A DNA stretch of 64,000 bases. It comes from Palaemon carinicauda. Taxonomy: Eukaryota; Arthropoda; Malacostraca; Decapoda; Palaemonidae. The notes under the pieces are model-generated. The model did not search any database. It was given only the letters and a program-made list of their open reading frames with translations, and was not told where the DNA came from. Of the stretch, positions 28,346-39,549 are shown one piece after another. The stretch is from contig NC_090757.1 of NCBI RefSeq assembly GCF_036898095.1, positions 64,101,081 through 64,165,080 of the forward strand. Direction: 5' to 3'. Position 1 is the first letter of the stretch; every line of letters starts with the position of its first letter. Position numbers and translations under genes: made by a program.

Positions 28346-29785
28346 CTAAATATTTCTCGCATATCTGCCTAACTGTAAAATGTGAGACACATCAAAACTT
28401 CTTTGAGCAAAACATAAGCTTACGTTAGTTTTAGTAGTTGGTTCGGCTTTATTCAAAGAAGGGCACAAAGGAGTTATGTGTTCCCTCTTTCTACACAACA
28501 GACATTCAAACCTTAACTTATTTTGTTTCCCGTAACATTCGTTGTCTTCATGCCCTGAACCAGCGCATCTAGTGCATAGTGAAAGCTCCCTCAGTCTGGC
28601 CTCTTTATCATTATAATGATTAAAGTTAATGCATTTTCCCAAGGTATGGCCTTCAGCTGCACATAATTTACAAGTCAATTTAGTTACTTTATTTGCAAAT
28701 TTATAATTTTGAATTGTACTTACACCTACCTTATTTTCTTTAGGTTTAAATGAGCTGCTAGGACTAGGTTTACTAGAGGTTTTAGTGAAGGTCTTTTTTC
28801 TATTGGAAACAGTTTTAGATAAAGTTTTGATAATTTCATTATAATTAGAAAGAATGTCAGATATATTAGGATAATTGGTATCTAATTTGTGAACCAACTC
28901 TCTCTTTACTGGTATGGGGAGTTTATTAAATACTATGTGACTCACAAATTTATGCCCAGATGACCCCACTTCCAATAAATCAACATTATGTGCTTTCATT
29001 TCATGCAGATAGGATTTGATTTCGTTGAGGTAAACTTTCACCGACGAGAATTCTTGGTCATATTCAGCACTTGGAGCAGCACTCAAAATGTTCTTAAAAG
29101 TCTCGTCAATAATGTAATTTACGTCAAGGAATTCTTCTTTTAACATTTCAATTGCCAAGTGGTAGTTACGGTCAGAAATAGTCAAATTTTTAACTACCTT
29201 CAAGGCATAGCCTCTAAGGTACCCATGTAAATATATTTGTTTGGCAGAATCGGACAGATTTTTTCTGGACTCAATGACATTATTAAATTGACTAAGAAAT
29301 GAATTGAAAGCAAATTTATCTTTCTCCTCACCACTAAAGATTCCATATTCTAAAGGAGGGGGTTTCCCATCAGACATATTCATTCTAGACATCATTTCTA
29401 AAACTTTATCAGCAGATAAGTTGCCAGAAGCCCCACTTGACTCACTTATGTATTGTTCATATTGGTCGAGCTCTATACTAACCTGAATGCTATATTCTGC
29501 CTTACTATCTAACTCCTCAATATAATATTGTTCATTACTTTTCATTATTTCATGTGACTCCAAAACATTATTAATCTCTTCATCAAAGTGTTTAACCTGC
29601 TCGATCTCTTTTTCGATTACAGTTATTTGACTCTTACAAAAGGAAGAAGTTAATCGATTATCACCATGAAGCTCCGTTAGCTTCCTTAAGTAAATAGTTA
29701 TTTTCCGTTTGTGTATTCCCCGCATCCTCCTCAAGGATGATATAATATTCATAGGGTCAACAAACTCTTCCTCTTTATCAGACAT
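28346..29785 (-). CDS. gag: BEL/Pao gag (Zn-knuckle type)
   Basis: 479-residue frame beginning MSDKEEEFVDP. The central part contains LEYGIFSGEEKDKFAF and LHGYLRGYALKVV, the DUF1759-like capsid region of BEL/Pao gags. Near the C-terminus are three knuckle-like clusters: CKLCAAEGHTLGKC, CTRCAGSGHEDNEC and CLLCRKREHITPLC. The frame ends at the LINE junction, so in the original element it would have continued into the protease. It is the best preserved BEL segment. Confidence 0.88.
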   Translation of the reverse strand: MSDKEEEFVDPMNIISSLRRMRGIHKRKITIYLRKLTELHGDNRLTSSFCKSQITVIEKEIEQVKHFDEEINNVLESHEIMKSNEQYYIEELDSKAEYSIQVSIELDQYEQYISESSGASGNLSADKVLEMMSRMNMSDGKPPPLEYGIFSGEEKDKFAFNSFLSQFNNVIESRKNLSDSAKQIYLHGYLRGYALKVVKNLTISDRNYHLAIEMLKEEFLDVNYIIDETFKNILSAAPSAEYDQEFSSVKVYLNEIKSYLHEMKAHNVDLLEVGSSGHKFVSHIVFNKLPIPVKRELVHKLDTNYPNISDILSNYNEIIKTLSKTVSNRKKTFTKTSSKPSPSSSFKPKENKVGVSTIQNYKFANKVTKLTCKLCAAEGHTLGKCINFNHYNDKEARLRELSLCTRCAGSGHEDNECYGKQNKLRFECLLCRKREHITPLCPSLNKAEPTTKTNVSLCFAQRSFDVSHILQLGRYARNI

Positions 29786-30715
29786 GATTACTTATATAAT
29801 TAATAATTTAATATAAATAGCCTGCAAATATTTAAAAGATAACAGCCCACCTAAAGTTATCGATGCTTACTAGTTACCGAGTACATTATATATGCATATG
29901 AAATAGATTATAATACGTAATATATGTTACTAATTACGTCGCACGAGTTCCATATTGGTTACCATTCGAAATACCGAGTGACAGTTAGCCAGTTAGTCGT
30001 TTCTATAAAATTACTTATTTAACCGAACGATAAACACATCGAATTCACCTTCGGAATATTATGTGGAATGCATCGACAATTTTGGAATTATGTTGGAATT
30101 TATTTTAATTCCAACCTTATTTATATTTAATAAACAAAACAATTACTCAAAACCCAAAACAACTTACACCAAATAGTAGATCCACTAGTAATACTTTGTG
30201 ATATTGCCCTACATTACCCTTTTCCCCAGACATGTCCTAAGATACAGAATAATGCAGATCACTTATCACAAGGTAGACGTTGAAGTCTTCCAAAATTGTC
30301 GTAGTCTTGGGTGTTGAACGTTTAGTTTTGTTCAGCGTTAATATTCTATGAAGATGCGGTGCCGGCCTTTCCACTGAGTACTTTTTATTGGAACTGTTCG
30401 CCGTGGCTGTGGTAACCTTCGAGGTAATTTACTTGACAGGTACATATTACGCACGCGTGGACTTAAGGCCTATTAGGCAATTACTAATTTAAGTCATTTA
30501 ATTCATAAGTTTAATTTTATTATTCATTTTACTTATCATTAACGCTAATAGTTATTATACTAAGTAGCATTAAGTTATTTACTTTTAATTTATTAAGAAA
30601 AATAGGTAAAGCTTCGAGTCAAGCTAACGACCGAACGGCTATTCCCCACAGTCGGACTCAAATATCAATCCTTTCTTATTGAATTAATTAATTTAACATT
30701 AACTGTATTCCTTAT
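29786..30715 (-). other. BEL 5' leader and probable 5' LTR
   Basis: AT-rich, no ORF. By position it should hold the primer-binding site and 5' LTR of the minus-strand BEL element. I could not fix LTR edges because the 3' LTR is not available for comparison in this window. The right limit is set by the first recognisable DIRS-C1 sequence. Confidence 0.45.
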
Positions 30716-30749
30716 AAGGAAACAGTTTTGCTTTCCATTTCTTTTGCAA

Positions 30750-31405
30750 CTCGTACCTCTAATTTATTTTTGGTTTCTAACACTTTGGAGACTCTAAATA
30801 AGTCTGCTATAGTTGAGACCCAGTGAAGTTCAATCTTTTAGCAAGAACATAGACTTCACAATGGTTAAGCCATAGGCACCTTGAAACCTGGATTCTTGAT
30901 CATTAACAAACGTCCTTCTCATCCATAGCCTAAATCTTTCGGGATCTTTATCCTCTCAAATTTGGTTTGTGAAGGGCTGTGAAGAGTATTTTACCCGTTT
31001 AAAATGATGGAGTTTTATCGGGACAGGACCAAAGAGATTAAGAGTCTATTCATGACTCTTTGGTACACGGTCAAGAAGCCTGCGCTGTCTATGTCTAAAA
31101 CGCTCTATCGTCTAGTATAGACTTTAATTACAAGAGTTCTTTCATACTGTTGTGTGACAGATCGTAACATGTTGAAAGAGTAAAGACTTATGAAGTTAGA
31201 GCTATAGGAGCTTCTGTAACTTTTAATCTAATCTGTTCTCTGCAAAGCATCGCGTATACTGTACAGCCTTGTGAAGGTTTATTCCTGTATTCGCCTTGCA
31301 TTTCTTAGATCGTATCCAGTCTCTTTATGAGGACGTTTACGTTTTGGGTTCACTCGTAACTACGAGTGCAGTAGTAGGTGAGATATTCACCACTACATTT
31401 CCCTA
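30750..31405 (+). pseudogene. DIRS-C1 tyrosine recombinase remnant
   Basis: Aligned by reading with the DIRS-B recombinase: FYRDRTKEIKSLFMTLWYTV, KKPALSMSKTLY, a degraded HEVR region (AKTYEVRAIGASVTF) and the tail TSAVVGEIFTTTFP. Several stops and shifts. The His of HxxR is replaced and the region is clearly dead. Confidence 0.8.
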
Positions 31406-31774
31406 GATTCCTAGTACCCCTGTTCTTCTCTTGGAACTGTTATATATGTTTTTATGATTGTACGTGAAGATTGGTCGACAATCTTCCGCAATCTTTGATC
31501 TAGTCAGGTGGTCATTTTGTTCCTAGAGAGTGCCCGGAACAAGGGTATTAATTGAGGTCCTGTCATGTTATAGGTTATTGAACCGTTTGACAGTTCCTAG
31601 AGATCATCAGCCCCCTGGGTGGACCGCTGGATCTTCTAAGGATAGCAGACAAAATGAGGCAGAGCATTGCTGTCAGCTTCCTTATCAGGTGAGAACCTCT
31701 TAAGTAGTTTGTGTAACGCTTAAGTGAATTTCCAATTATGTAGCTGTCTCTGACCCAACACCAAGGGTGTCAAT

Positions 31775-31873
31775 CAGCCATTCTTATATAACTAGCGGGT
31801 AAGTTTTATATTTAAAAATTTTATTTTCATAATAAAATAAATTTTTGAATATACTTACCCGCTGGTTATATAA
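31775..31873 (+). repeat. DIRS-C1 ICR
   Basis: AGCCATTCTTATATAACTAG... followed by ...ACTTACCCGCTGGTTATATAA, joined by AT-rich sequence: complement of the left end, then complement of the right end at 32050-32104. Confidence 0.85.
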
Positions 31874-31915
31874 GTTAAAAACCCACCCTCCTCCCCTCTA
31901 GAGACCATGGGGCAT

Positions 31916-32104
31916 GGAAAATCTGAAGAGGTTGGGTATAGTTACACCTGTTGTACCATGAGGGCACTAGTGTACACCTGGCATAACTGTGATAGCCGCG
32001 CGAGATTTTGAATTTCCTGCCGAGGCGTCAGGGACGTTAGCCATTCTTATATAACCAGCGAGTAAGTATATTAAAAAATTTATTTTATTATGAAAATAAA
32101 ATTT
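31916..32104 (-). repeat. DIRS-C1 right ITR
   Basis: Ends ATATAACCAGCGAGTAAGTATATT and then an AT-rich tail. The left partner is lost with the 5' part of the element. Confidence 0.8.
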
Positions 32105-32213
32105 TTAATGGCTCGTCATTTCAGCTCCGCCGAAAGTATAACCCCTAATAAATAGCTAAGGTTTGTATAGTTAGGAAAAATACAAATTATTTACGAATTT
32201 GTCATGTTTCTGG
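32105..32213 (+). repeat. DIRS-D-type right ITR remnant
   Basis: AATGGCTCGTC and TCCGCCGAAAGTATAA match 57888-57915. The end GGTTTGTATAGTTAGGAAAA matches the right end of DIRS-D1 (46225 onward). Only the outer end is left, 163 bp upstream of the NAA10 exon. Confidence 0.7.
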
Positions 32214-32375
32214 CATTAGCAATGAAGACATTAAAAGAATCCATTGAATTTGGAGAGGGAAACCTCTTGTTAGTTGATCTTAATGATGGTTTGAGTTTAG
32301 GTGATCAGTTTACTTTTAGTCAAACTTTATGATATTTTTGTTATGGGGTCTCACCATTAAGAATTGTGATTGCAG

Positions 32376-32459
32376 GTACGTGTTAGCCAAAATGGAAGAG
32401 GAAAGCGAGGAGGATCCTCATGGCCATATCACGTCTCTTGCTGTTCGGAGAAGTCACCG
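32376..32459 (+). CDS. NAA10: NAA10 (N-alpha-acetyltransferase 10) internal exon
   Basis: An 84-base exon between a clean acceptor (GATTGCAG|G) and donor (CACCG|GTATGT). It encodes [18 protein letters not shown] followed by [10 protein letters not shown], closely matching residues about 55-82 of animal NAA10, the catalytic subunit of the NatA complex that acetylates nascent protein N-termini at the ribosome. The split codon at the 3' end joins in phase to the exon at 56469-56609. This segment holds the GNAT strand leading into the acetyl-CoA-binding loop. Upstream exons were not found in this window. A DIRS remnant ends 163 bp before the acceptor and a LINE tail starts about 40 bp after the donor. 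Confidence 0.95.
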
Positions 32460-32499
32460 GTATGTAGTGTTATTCAAAAGTTCATACTCTCAGCGTATG

Positions 32500-32728
32500 T
32501 ATTTATGTTGAAAGAGGCTGACATAAGTCTCTTTATAGTTTATGAAAGATCGATTTTAATGTTGTTACTGTTTTTAAGATATTATTTAAATTGTTCATTA
32601 CTTCTATTGTTTATTTATTTCCTTTCCACACTGGGCTATTTTTATCTGTTGGAGGCTTTGGGCTTATAGCATCCTGCTTTTCCTACTAGGGTTGTAGCTT
32701 GCTAATAATAATAATGATAATAATAATA
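32500..32728 (+). mobile_element. LINE 3' tail, 5'-truncated
   Basis: Matches the 3' end of the LINE at 58434-60690 (inverted there) and 60700-62890: CACTGGGCTATTTTT, GGGCTTATAGCATCCTGC and GGGTTGTAGCTTGCTAATAA, ending in an imperfect TAA microsatellite. Non-coding. Confidence 0.8.
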
Positions 32729-32850
32729 TGATTATGATGAAGGCATTTATGTTTTATTACTCTACCCCAGGATTGGATTAAGTCTTAGAGGATTATTACT
32801 AGTATATGTTGTAAATTGAGCTGTGATAGAATAGGCTGTGCTAAAAAAGG
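32729..32850. other. Short intronic spacer
   Basis: AT-rich, nothing recognised between the LINE tail and the left end of DIRS-D1. Confidence 0.4.
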
Positions 32851-33007
32851 GTTTTTTTCCGACACAGGTACAAACCTTTGCTATTTATAGGGTATTACTT
32901 TCGGCAACGCTGAAAACCAGCCAAGACAATTTTAGTGAGGGATAATTACCCCATCCGCTAGTTAGCTCACTCACACCTGTCGGTTGAGTAACCACTTTTA
33001 CTTTTGG
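32851..33007 (+). repeat. DIRS-D1 left ITR
   Basis: Inverted match to 46062-46268: ACCTGTCGGTTGAGTAACCA and GGTATTACTTTCGG shared. The right copy has an extra segment (CTAGTCTACCCCAACCCCC) absent here. Confidence 0.87.
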
Positions 33008-33869
33008 CTCTCCTGTTAAACAAACTGCCTTGACTTTATTACTTTTTCTTTTTCTTTATCTTTTGTGTGTGTATGGTTATTGTCCCGCTATGCGGACATG
33101 TCCAGGGATTGAAGGCCGCCACTGCGGCACCTTCATGTCGTCCGTGGAGAAGGACCCACACCCTTTATACCCGGCTTGCCGGGGAACTCAGTGTTCGCGG
33201 GACAACACCTGTTTCGTGTGTAGGGAGTGGCCTGCTTCCCAGTGGGAGAGGTTTGTGCGTAAGAAGAAGAAGACGTCTAAACGTAAATCTTCGCTTTCGG
33301 GGTCTTCCTCGAAATCGAAAAAATCGCGGGCTTCGGCTTCCTCTACGCCTAAATCTTTGCCCGAAGCTAATCCTCGACCAGGCCCTTCCGGGGACTCCAG
33401 GTCAACCCTGTGGGATAGACGAGGATGGCGGCTCCCCTAGTGAGTTGGCTCCTTCTCTTCCCCCAAGGAACGCCTGTTCTTTTCCAGACCTCGGGTCTGG
33501 TTCCGACTCCGAGGAGTTAGCTAACCCACCAGGGGCGGTGGCAGGGCTCTCTCCAAAGCAAGCTTCCCCTTCGGGGAACATATCTCTCGCTCGCGAGAGA
33601 GGGTTGCCTCTGTGCATCGGCAATCCCCTAACGCTTTAGGTTCTCCTCCAGGGGTGGAAAGAGAACCTTGTTATAAGCGTAGTTCTCCTTCGGGCGAACT
33701 CTCCTCCCCTGCGGAGGAATTATCTGTTGACCTTAATCAGTCTCCCCCTCGGGCGGAGTCTGTTGAACGTTCCTCTCTGGAGGTTTGTAGAGTGGAGGGG
33801 TGGGTAACCCCTCTCCATCATGGGCGTTCTCCTTCTCGGGCTGTGAGGCGACGTCTTTTTGAACCTGCT

Positions 33870-34340
33870 GGTTCTCCTCACGTTGACCCTTCGGGATCTC
33901 GTGACGATCACCCTTTGGGCTGGTGTGATCGTGAGCCTTCGGGCTCTCGTCATGTTGATCCTGCGGGCCTCATGACAGCAGGAGTCCTTCAGGTCTCCAT
34001 CGCGCTGAACCTTCGGGCTCTTGCGACTTGAAACCTTTGGGTTTCTGTTACGCTGAACCCTCGGGCTCTCGTAACGACGGTAACGTTGAACCTCCGGGTT
34101 CTTGTACCGTCAGTCTCGTTGATCCTTTGGGATTTCGTGACAGAGGAACCTCGATTCCTCATTACGTTGACCCTTCGGGGGTCTCGTAACCTGAGTTACG
34201 CTGAACCCTTGGGCTCTCGTAACTCTAGTCGCCCTAACACTTCGGTGTATCGTGACAGAGAAACTCGTTACGTTGATCCTTTGGGTTCGCGCAACACAGT
34301 TCACGCTGAACTTTCGGGTTCTCGTGACCAAAGTCAATCT
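33870..34340 (+). repeat. Imperfect minisatellite in DIRS-D1 gag
   Basis: Irregular units of roughly 30-45 bp built around CTTCGGGCTCTCGTGAC-like sequence, encoding variants of EPSGSRD/N. More than ten degenerate copies. Confidence 0.7.
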
Positions 34341-34442
34341 TTCTATGACAGAGAGTTTTCAATTGTGTTGATCGTTCGTGCTCACACAACACAAGCTATT
34401 GTGAGCGTAGCAGTGAGTTCTCTCACCAACCTGAGAGCTCTC

Positions 34443-34550
34443 GCGCGCACGACGAAGTTGGAGCGCACAGCCAGATTGGCGCGCACGGCCAGATTGGCGC
34501 GCACGGCCAGATTGGCGCACACGACCGTCTTGGCGCGCGCAAACAAAATG
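34443..34550 (+). repeat. 18-bp tandem repeat in DIRS-D1 gag
   Basis: Six consecutive 18-base units; consensus GCGCGCACGGCCAGATTG. Two units are identical and the outer ones drift. Very CpG-rich. Confidence 0.85.
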
Positions 34551-36706
34551 GCGATCATGGCACGCGGGTTCATCCTATGTCGCGCCGTATGCGTGAACAT
34601 CCTGTTGCTTGCCATGGGCGCGAACAACACACTTCGCGCTATGCACGCGAGCAACCTTATGCGCGAATAACCTCATGCGCTCCACGAGTGCGATAAAGGT
34701 GCGCGCAATCGGGAAAGGTGCGTGCACGAGCTCCCTTCCGCCTACCAACAGTTCAGCGCAAGAGCGCACGACCATCTTGGCCCTCACATTCAGTCTCTTG
34801 AGCCCCTTAGGCCTCAACAGAGGCAACAGTCGCCTGCGCGACCGACCCCAGACCCTATCCCTAAGGGTAGGCCTGTGCCGATCTTTCCTGTAGGGAAACC
34901 CCCATCAGACAAGAGGATTAGGAATCCTGCCCAAGTTCCTAAACCCAGGGAGCAGTTCTTTCCTAAGGCCCTTCCCCTTAGTTCCTCAGGAGCCCGTGAC
35001 CCCCCCCGTGGCTTAGCACCTGTAATGTAATGCGCCAAGCCATGAAAGGAGTCGTTCCCCGCTACCAGTCCTTAGGTGATACACCTAGGATTTCCTTGTC
35101 GCTTCCTCTCTTCCGAGGGTCCTCTCCTCCCTCCGATTCTAGGAGGAGGTCGGAAGTTCCCGCACAGGCGGGTCCTTCAGGCAAGGGGAGACGATCATCC
35201 CCTCGCAAAAGACCTCTTGAGGAGATTAGGCATAAACCTCAGGGTAGCCCCCTGCAGTTCAAGATGCCACAGGCCAGGCCAAAGGGGGAAAGGAAAAGGA
35301 TTCGTCCTTCGCCCCCCAAGGAGGATAGGGTTACTTCCTATGGAGACTCCTTCCGTTCTTTACCGGTCGAGATATTGTCTGAGGAGACACGACCTGCGAC
35401 TGGACGGGATTCACCCCGTACGGCAATGGACTTACATTCCACCTGTAAGCCGACGGAGTCCTCCAGGCCCTTGGGGACAGAGGACCTCTGGCCTCATGGC
35501 AGGGAACCGAAGGATTTGTTCACCATCCCCAAATCCTCGGCCAGGCTTTCTTCCTCACTGCCTCCCAGGCAGCCGGAAGTGAGCACCTCCCCGGTAGTCT
35601 CCCTATCCCCAGTTTATATAGTTGACGACTTCGACCCACTTCGGGCTCCTATGGATGAGAGTTCGGACGTGGAAGGGCAGAGTGATCTCGAGGATGACGC
35701 TCTGCCAGTAGCCGCTAGCCCTAAGCTTAGGGAGGTTGAGAGGAAGTAGTCGGAACACCCCTTTTGGCAGGTCCTAGCCTGCATCCATTCCATCAGTGGA
35801 CATCCAGATCCATCGGCAGCCCCTCTAGATGGAAAAGAAACGGTCCTTGACCAGTTCTACGGCAATCAGAAACCTCATAGGACCAGTGCAGCTTTGCCCT
35901 GGTCAAAGGGGTTGAAGAGTGCCAAACAGAAGGCAGTGTCCCAGGTAACTGGGTCCACCTCTTCTCTCTGCTCCAACTCGTCTTCCAAGCTCCTACCTCC
36001 TCCGTATGTGTTTCAGAGGAGGTACTACGAGATCCTTGGGGAATCTCTTCGAACACTGCCTCTCAACCACTCTATAGAGGCACTCTCGAAGGCCACCCCC
36101 TTCGAGAAACTTACGGGACTTCCAGTCTCCTTTTCGACCTCTGAAATCCTAAACCAGGAAAAGGTGGCGAGGTACGCCATGCAGGCTACTTTGTGGCTGG
36201 ATTTCTGGTTAGGATCCTTAGGACAACTGATGCGGTCTAAAGACCTATCTCGGGAGTCCTCCAGGAAGTCTTTAGAGACTTTCCTATTGTCTGGCACTCA
36301 GGCCATTGAGTTCCTCTCCCATCAGGTAGTGAACCTTTGGGCCAACACTATCCTGAAGAGGAGAGATGGCGTCATAGGCAAGCTCTATAGACATCTCCCT
36401 CAGGCCGAAGTAGCGAGATTGAGAAATGCTCCTTTCGAGGGCAATTCTTTGTTCCATCCCGAGGATGTCGAGCGGGTGGCAGAGAGGTGGAGGAAGTCCA
36501 GTCAGGACTCCCTCATCCAGAAGGTCTTAACAGCTAGACCTTACCCCTCCCAGCCACAGCAGAAAACACAGCAAAACCCGCAGCCGAAAAGGGCTAGAGA
36601 CCCAAAACAGCTGGGTAAAAAGGGTGCAAAGCAGGCCTTTCACAGAAAAAAGTCCTTACGTGGAGGAAAGGGTAGGGAGGGATCTGGCCGAGGCCGGTCC
36701 CAATAA

Positions 36707-38425
36707 GACAGGCAATCCTCCCATTTGGCCACCTATGGGGGGATGCCTGCAAAGCCGTTGGCAGAGGTGGCTTCACCATGGGACAGAACCCTGGACGGTC
36801 GAGGTGATTCGTTCAGGGTATCGTATCCCGTTCACGCTCCCTCTCCCTCCACTGAGTCGATTGCCGATTCCATCGAACTTCTGTGCGAAGGGATCCCCAC
36901 AGGAGGTTGGCCTCAGGGCAGAAGTCCAGTCCATGTTGGAGAAGGATGCTCTCCAGGAGGTCCTCGTCAGGTCCCCAGGCTTCTACAGTCAACTCTTTCT
37001 TGTGAAAAAGGTGTCTGGAGGCTGGAGACCAGTCATCGACCTCTCGACCCTGAACAGGTTTGTCGAACAGACACCTTTCAGGATGGAGACGGCCGACACA
37101 GTCAGACAAGCGATAAGACCCCAGGACTTCATGTGCACTCTAGATCTGAAGGACGCATACTTCCAGATCCCAATTCACCCGTCTTCCAGGAAGTATCTGA
37201 GATTCGTGTTCAATTGAAAGCATTACCAGTTCAGGGTACTGTGTTTCGGTCTTTCCACAGCACCCCAGGTATTCACGAGAGTGTTCGCCCTAGTATCATC
37301 TTGGGCTCTCAGAGTCGGCATTCGTCTCCTAAGATACTTGGACGACTGGCTGATTCTGGCAGACTCGGAGGCGGCCCTTCTCCGCCACCGAGACGAGCTT
37401 CTAAGGTTTTGCCAGGATCTGGGGATCGTGGTAAACCTCGAGAAGTCTCAACTGCTCCCCTCTCAAGAACTGGTATATCTAGGCATGCGATTAGACACCC
37501 TAAGGCACAAAGCGTTTCCATCAGACGAAAGGATCCAGAGACTGAGGGAGATAGCACAGGTCTTCCTCAGTCGGGAAGAGCTCCCGGTGCAGTATTGGCT
37601 TTGCCTTCTCGGTCACCTCTCTTTCCTGACCCTACTGGTCCCCAACAGTCACCTCAGGATGAGATCCCTCCAGTGGCGACTAAAATCCCAGTGGAACCAA
37701 CACTCCGATTCCTGGGATCACCTAGTCCGCATAGGGCTAGAGGAACAGACGGACCTCAGGTGGTGGCTGGCGGAGCCAAACCTCTGCAAAGGGGTCGATC
37801 TTCTCATCTCTCCCCCGGAATTGATGCTTTTTTCGGATGCATCAAAAGAGGGGGGGGGGGGGGGGCTCACGTGCTGCACCATACATCTCCGGCCAATGGT
37901 CCGAATCAGAAAGGTACCAGCACACAAATCTCTTAGAGATGAGGGCAGCCTTTCTGGTCCTCAAAGAGTTCCACCAGGTCCTGGTGGGGCACTCCGTCGT
38001 GCTGATGAGCGACAACACCATGGTAGTAGCTTATCTAAGCAAACGGCGGTACCTTTTCGCAGCAGCTGTGCCATCTTGCAGTAGAGATACTCAGATGGGC
38101 AGAAGACAACTCGGTGACTCTATCAGCTCACTTCATTCCAGGCAAGAGGAATGTACTAGCAGACAAGCTGAGCAGAGCGACTCAGATAGTTGGCACTGAG
38201 TGGTCTTTGAATCCTCTGATAGCCAACAAAGTCCTGACTTTGTGGGGTTCCCCGACTGTGGATCTGTTCGCAACGGCCCTGAATTTCAGGTTCCCGTTGT
38301 ACTGCTCCCCAGTCCCGGATCCCCAAGTTCTTTGGCAAGATGCTTTCCAACAACGGTGGATAAACCTGGATGCTTACGCGTTTCCCCCGTTCTGTCTGAT
38401 GAGAAAGGTCCTCAACCAGGTATGA
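36707..38425 (+). pseudogene. pol: DIRS-D1 reverse transcriptase-RNase H, broken
   Basis: RT starts within the gag overlap (frame open from 36624): GGWRPVIDLSTLNRF and TLDLKDAYFQIPI. A TGA at about 37215 replaces the Trp codon expected in FNW. The frame continues with LCFGLSTAPQVF and YLDDWLILADSE, then RNase H LMLFSDASKEGGG. A G-run at 37851-37866 marks a slippage frameshift. LMSDNTMVVAYLSK follows, then the DIRS-conserved LWGSPTVDLFA and DAYAFPPFCLMRKVL near 38400 in a further frame. Confidence 0.9.
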
Positions 38426-38439
38426 GCAAGCAACAACTT

Positions 38440-39549
38440 GCAAATGACCCTCATAGCTCCGCTATGGCATCACGCAGAATGGTTCCCGGACCTTCTGCAT
38501 CTCCTCACGGAGATCGCGAGGGAGCTTCCTCCACAGCGCGACCTCCTCAGACAACCACATGCCAACATCTTCCACAAAGTCGTAGCCTCGTTTCGACTTC
38601 ACGCCTGGAGACTATCCAGCACCTCCTCACACAGAGAGGCTTTTCGCAACCAGTTGGGAAAAGAATGGCTGGACACCTCAGGAGATCCACAGAGGCAGTC
38701 TACCAGGCGAAGTGGTCAGTTTTCTGTGGTTGGTGTCGTGGAAGGGGTATCTCTCCTCTCGATGCCTCTGTTCCAACTATAGCGGAGTTTCTTGTATACC
38801 TTCGGGAAGAAATGCTCCTCTCGGTCTCGGCAGTCAAAGGCTACCGCTCAGCCTTGAGTCTCGCCTTTAGACTGAAAGGAGTCGATATTTCCTCCTCGTT
38901 GGAACTTTCTTTGCTCATACGTAGTTACGAGCTTACTTGTCCCCATTCATAGCTAAGACCTCCCCCTTGGAACATGGTTCGGGTTCTCAGGTCTCTGAAG
39001 GGTTTCCCCTATGAACCACTACGTCCACTCTAGGAGATGGGGGGAAGTAATCCTCAACTACGTCCCTGAGTTTGTAGCTAAGACTCAAAATCCGGGTGTG
39101 CCGGACTCCAGGTTTGGCCCATTTCGGATAGAGAGTCTTCGTTCTGTAACCGAAGATCCAGACCAACTGTTACTATGTCCAGTAAGGAGTCTGAGGTGTT
39201 AATTAAAAAGAACAACAAAAGCTCGCCCCCGTGTACAAGCACTTTTTGTCAGCAAGGGGAAGGTCAAGAGGAGGGTCAGAGGAATACCATATCCTCCTGG
39301 ATAAGGAAAGTAATCGAATACGCTCTATATCCAGATCCTCCTTTGTCCAACTGACCCAGAGCTCATGACGTCAGAGGCATTGCAACGTCTCTGGCGTTCA
39401 AGAAGAATTTTTCTGTGGCACAGGTATTGCAAGCGGGCGTGTGGAAGCGTCAGACGACCTTCACAGCCCACTACCTGAAAAACGTAACCCACAGGAGCAT
39501 TGAAACCTTCTCCATTGGTCCTGTGGTGGCTGCACAACAAGCGATCTAA
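38440..39549 (+). pseudogene. DIRS-D1 tyrosine recombinase, broken
   Basis: N-terminal domain at about 38600-38950: LLTQRGFSQPVGKRM, VYQAKWSVFCGWC, SVSAVKGYRSALSLAF. After a stop near 38950 and shifts, the catalytic end is at 39340-39549: AHDVRGIATSLAF (HxxR), GVWKRQTTF and HYLKNV (Tyr). A diverged relative of the A/B enzyme (HDVR against HEVR). The same tail is recognisable in the remnant at 57109-57290. Confidence 0.88.

Larger units (their letters stand above)
9947..30715 (-). mobile_element. Decayed BEL/Pao retrotransposon, split by nested insertions
   Basis: Reading the minus strand from right to left gives the BEL/Pao order: gag (29785-28346), protease (27062-26445), RT (26434-25578 and 19059-18600), RNase H (18578-17686) and integrase plus C-terminal domain (10973-9952). 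Interruptions are an RTE-like LINE, two DIRS-B elements and a MITE. About 600 bp of the integrase N-terminal region are missing next to DIRS-B1. The LTRs could not be defined: the 3' LTR would fall where DIRS-A and the nuclease element now sit, and the 5' LTR should be within about 29830-30715. The right boundary is approximate. Confidence 0.88.
30716..32104 (+). mobile_element. DIRS-C1: 3' remnant of a DIRS element
   Basis: Only the recombinase C-terminal part, the 3' block (31480-31690), the ICR (31775-31873) and the right ITR (31916-32104) remain. The ITR resembles that of DIRS-C2 (CGTCAGGGACGT near the end), so both belong to one subfamily. The left limit is uncertain. Confidence 0.82.
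33091..36706 (+). pseudogene. gag: DIRS-D1 gag remnant
   Basis: Starts with a Cys/His cluster of the same type as A/B: C..GRHC, DPHPLYPACRG, C, C, C (TCPGIEGRHC to NTCFVC), then a Lys/Ser stretch. Frames change at about 33430, 33640, 34030, 34680, 35030 and 35750. The middle (33870-34550) is imperfect tandem repeats. The best preserved part is 35894-36706, with ALSKATPFEKLTG, ARYAMQATLWLDFW and a basic tail SLRGGKGREGSGRGRSQ. Several stops; not functional. Confidence 0.8.

Noticed and set aside
1..32375. Upstream NAA10 exons
   Set aside because: No reading resembling the N-terminal NAA10 segment (LMNMQHCNLLCLPENY-like) was seen; the region is explained by mobile elements.
32329..32669. Two short plus-strand ORFs overlapping the NAA10 exon
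   Set aside because: They read through the splice sites. Only the 84-base exon part is conserved, in the frame joined to 56469.
37849..37866. G-run as a regulatory or G-quadruplex site
   Set aside because: It lies in the RNase H frame of a dead DIRS and is best explained as slippage (or a sequencing/assembly length error) causing a frameshift.
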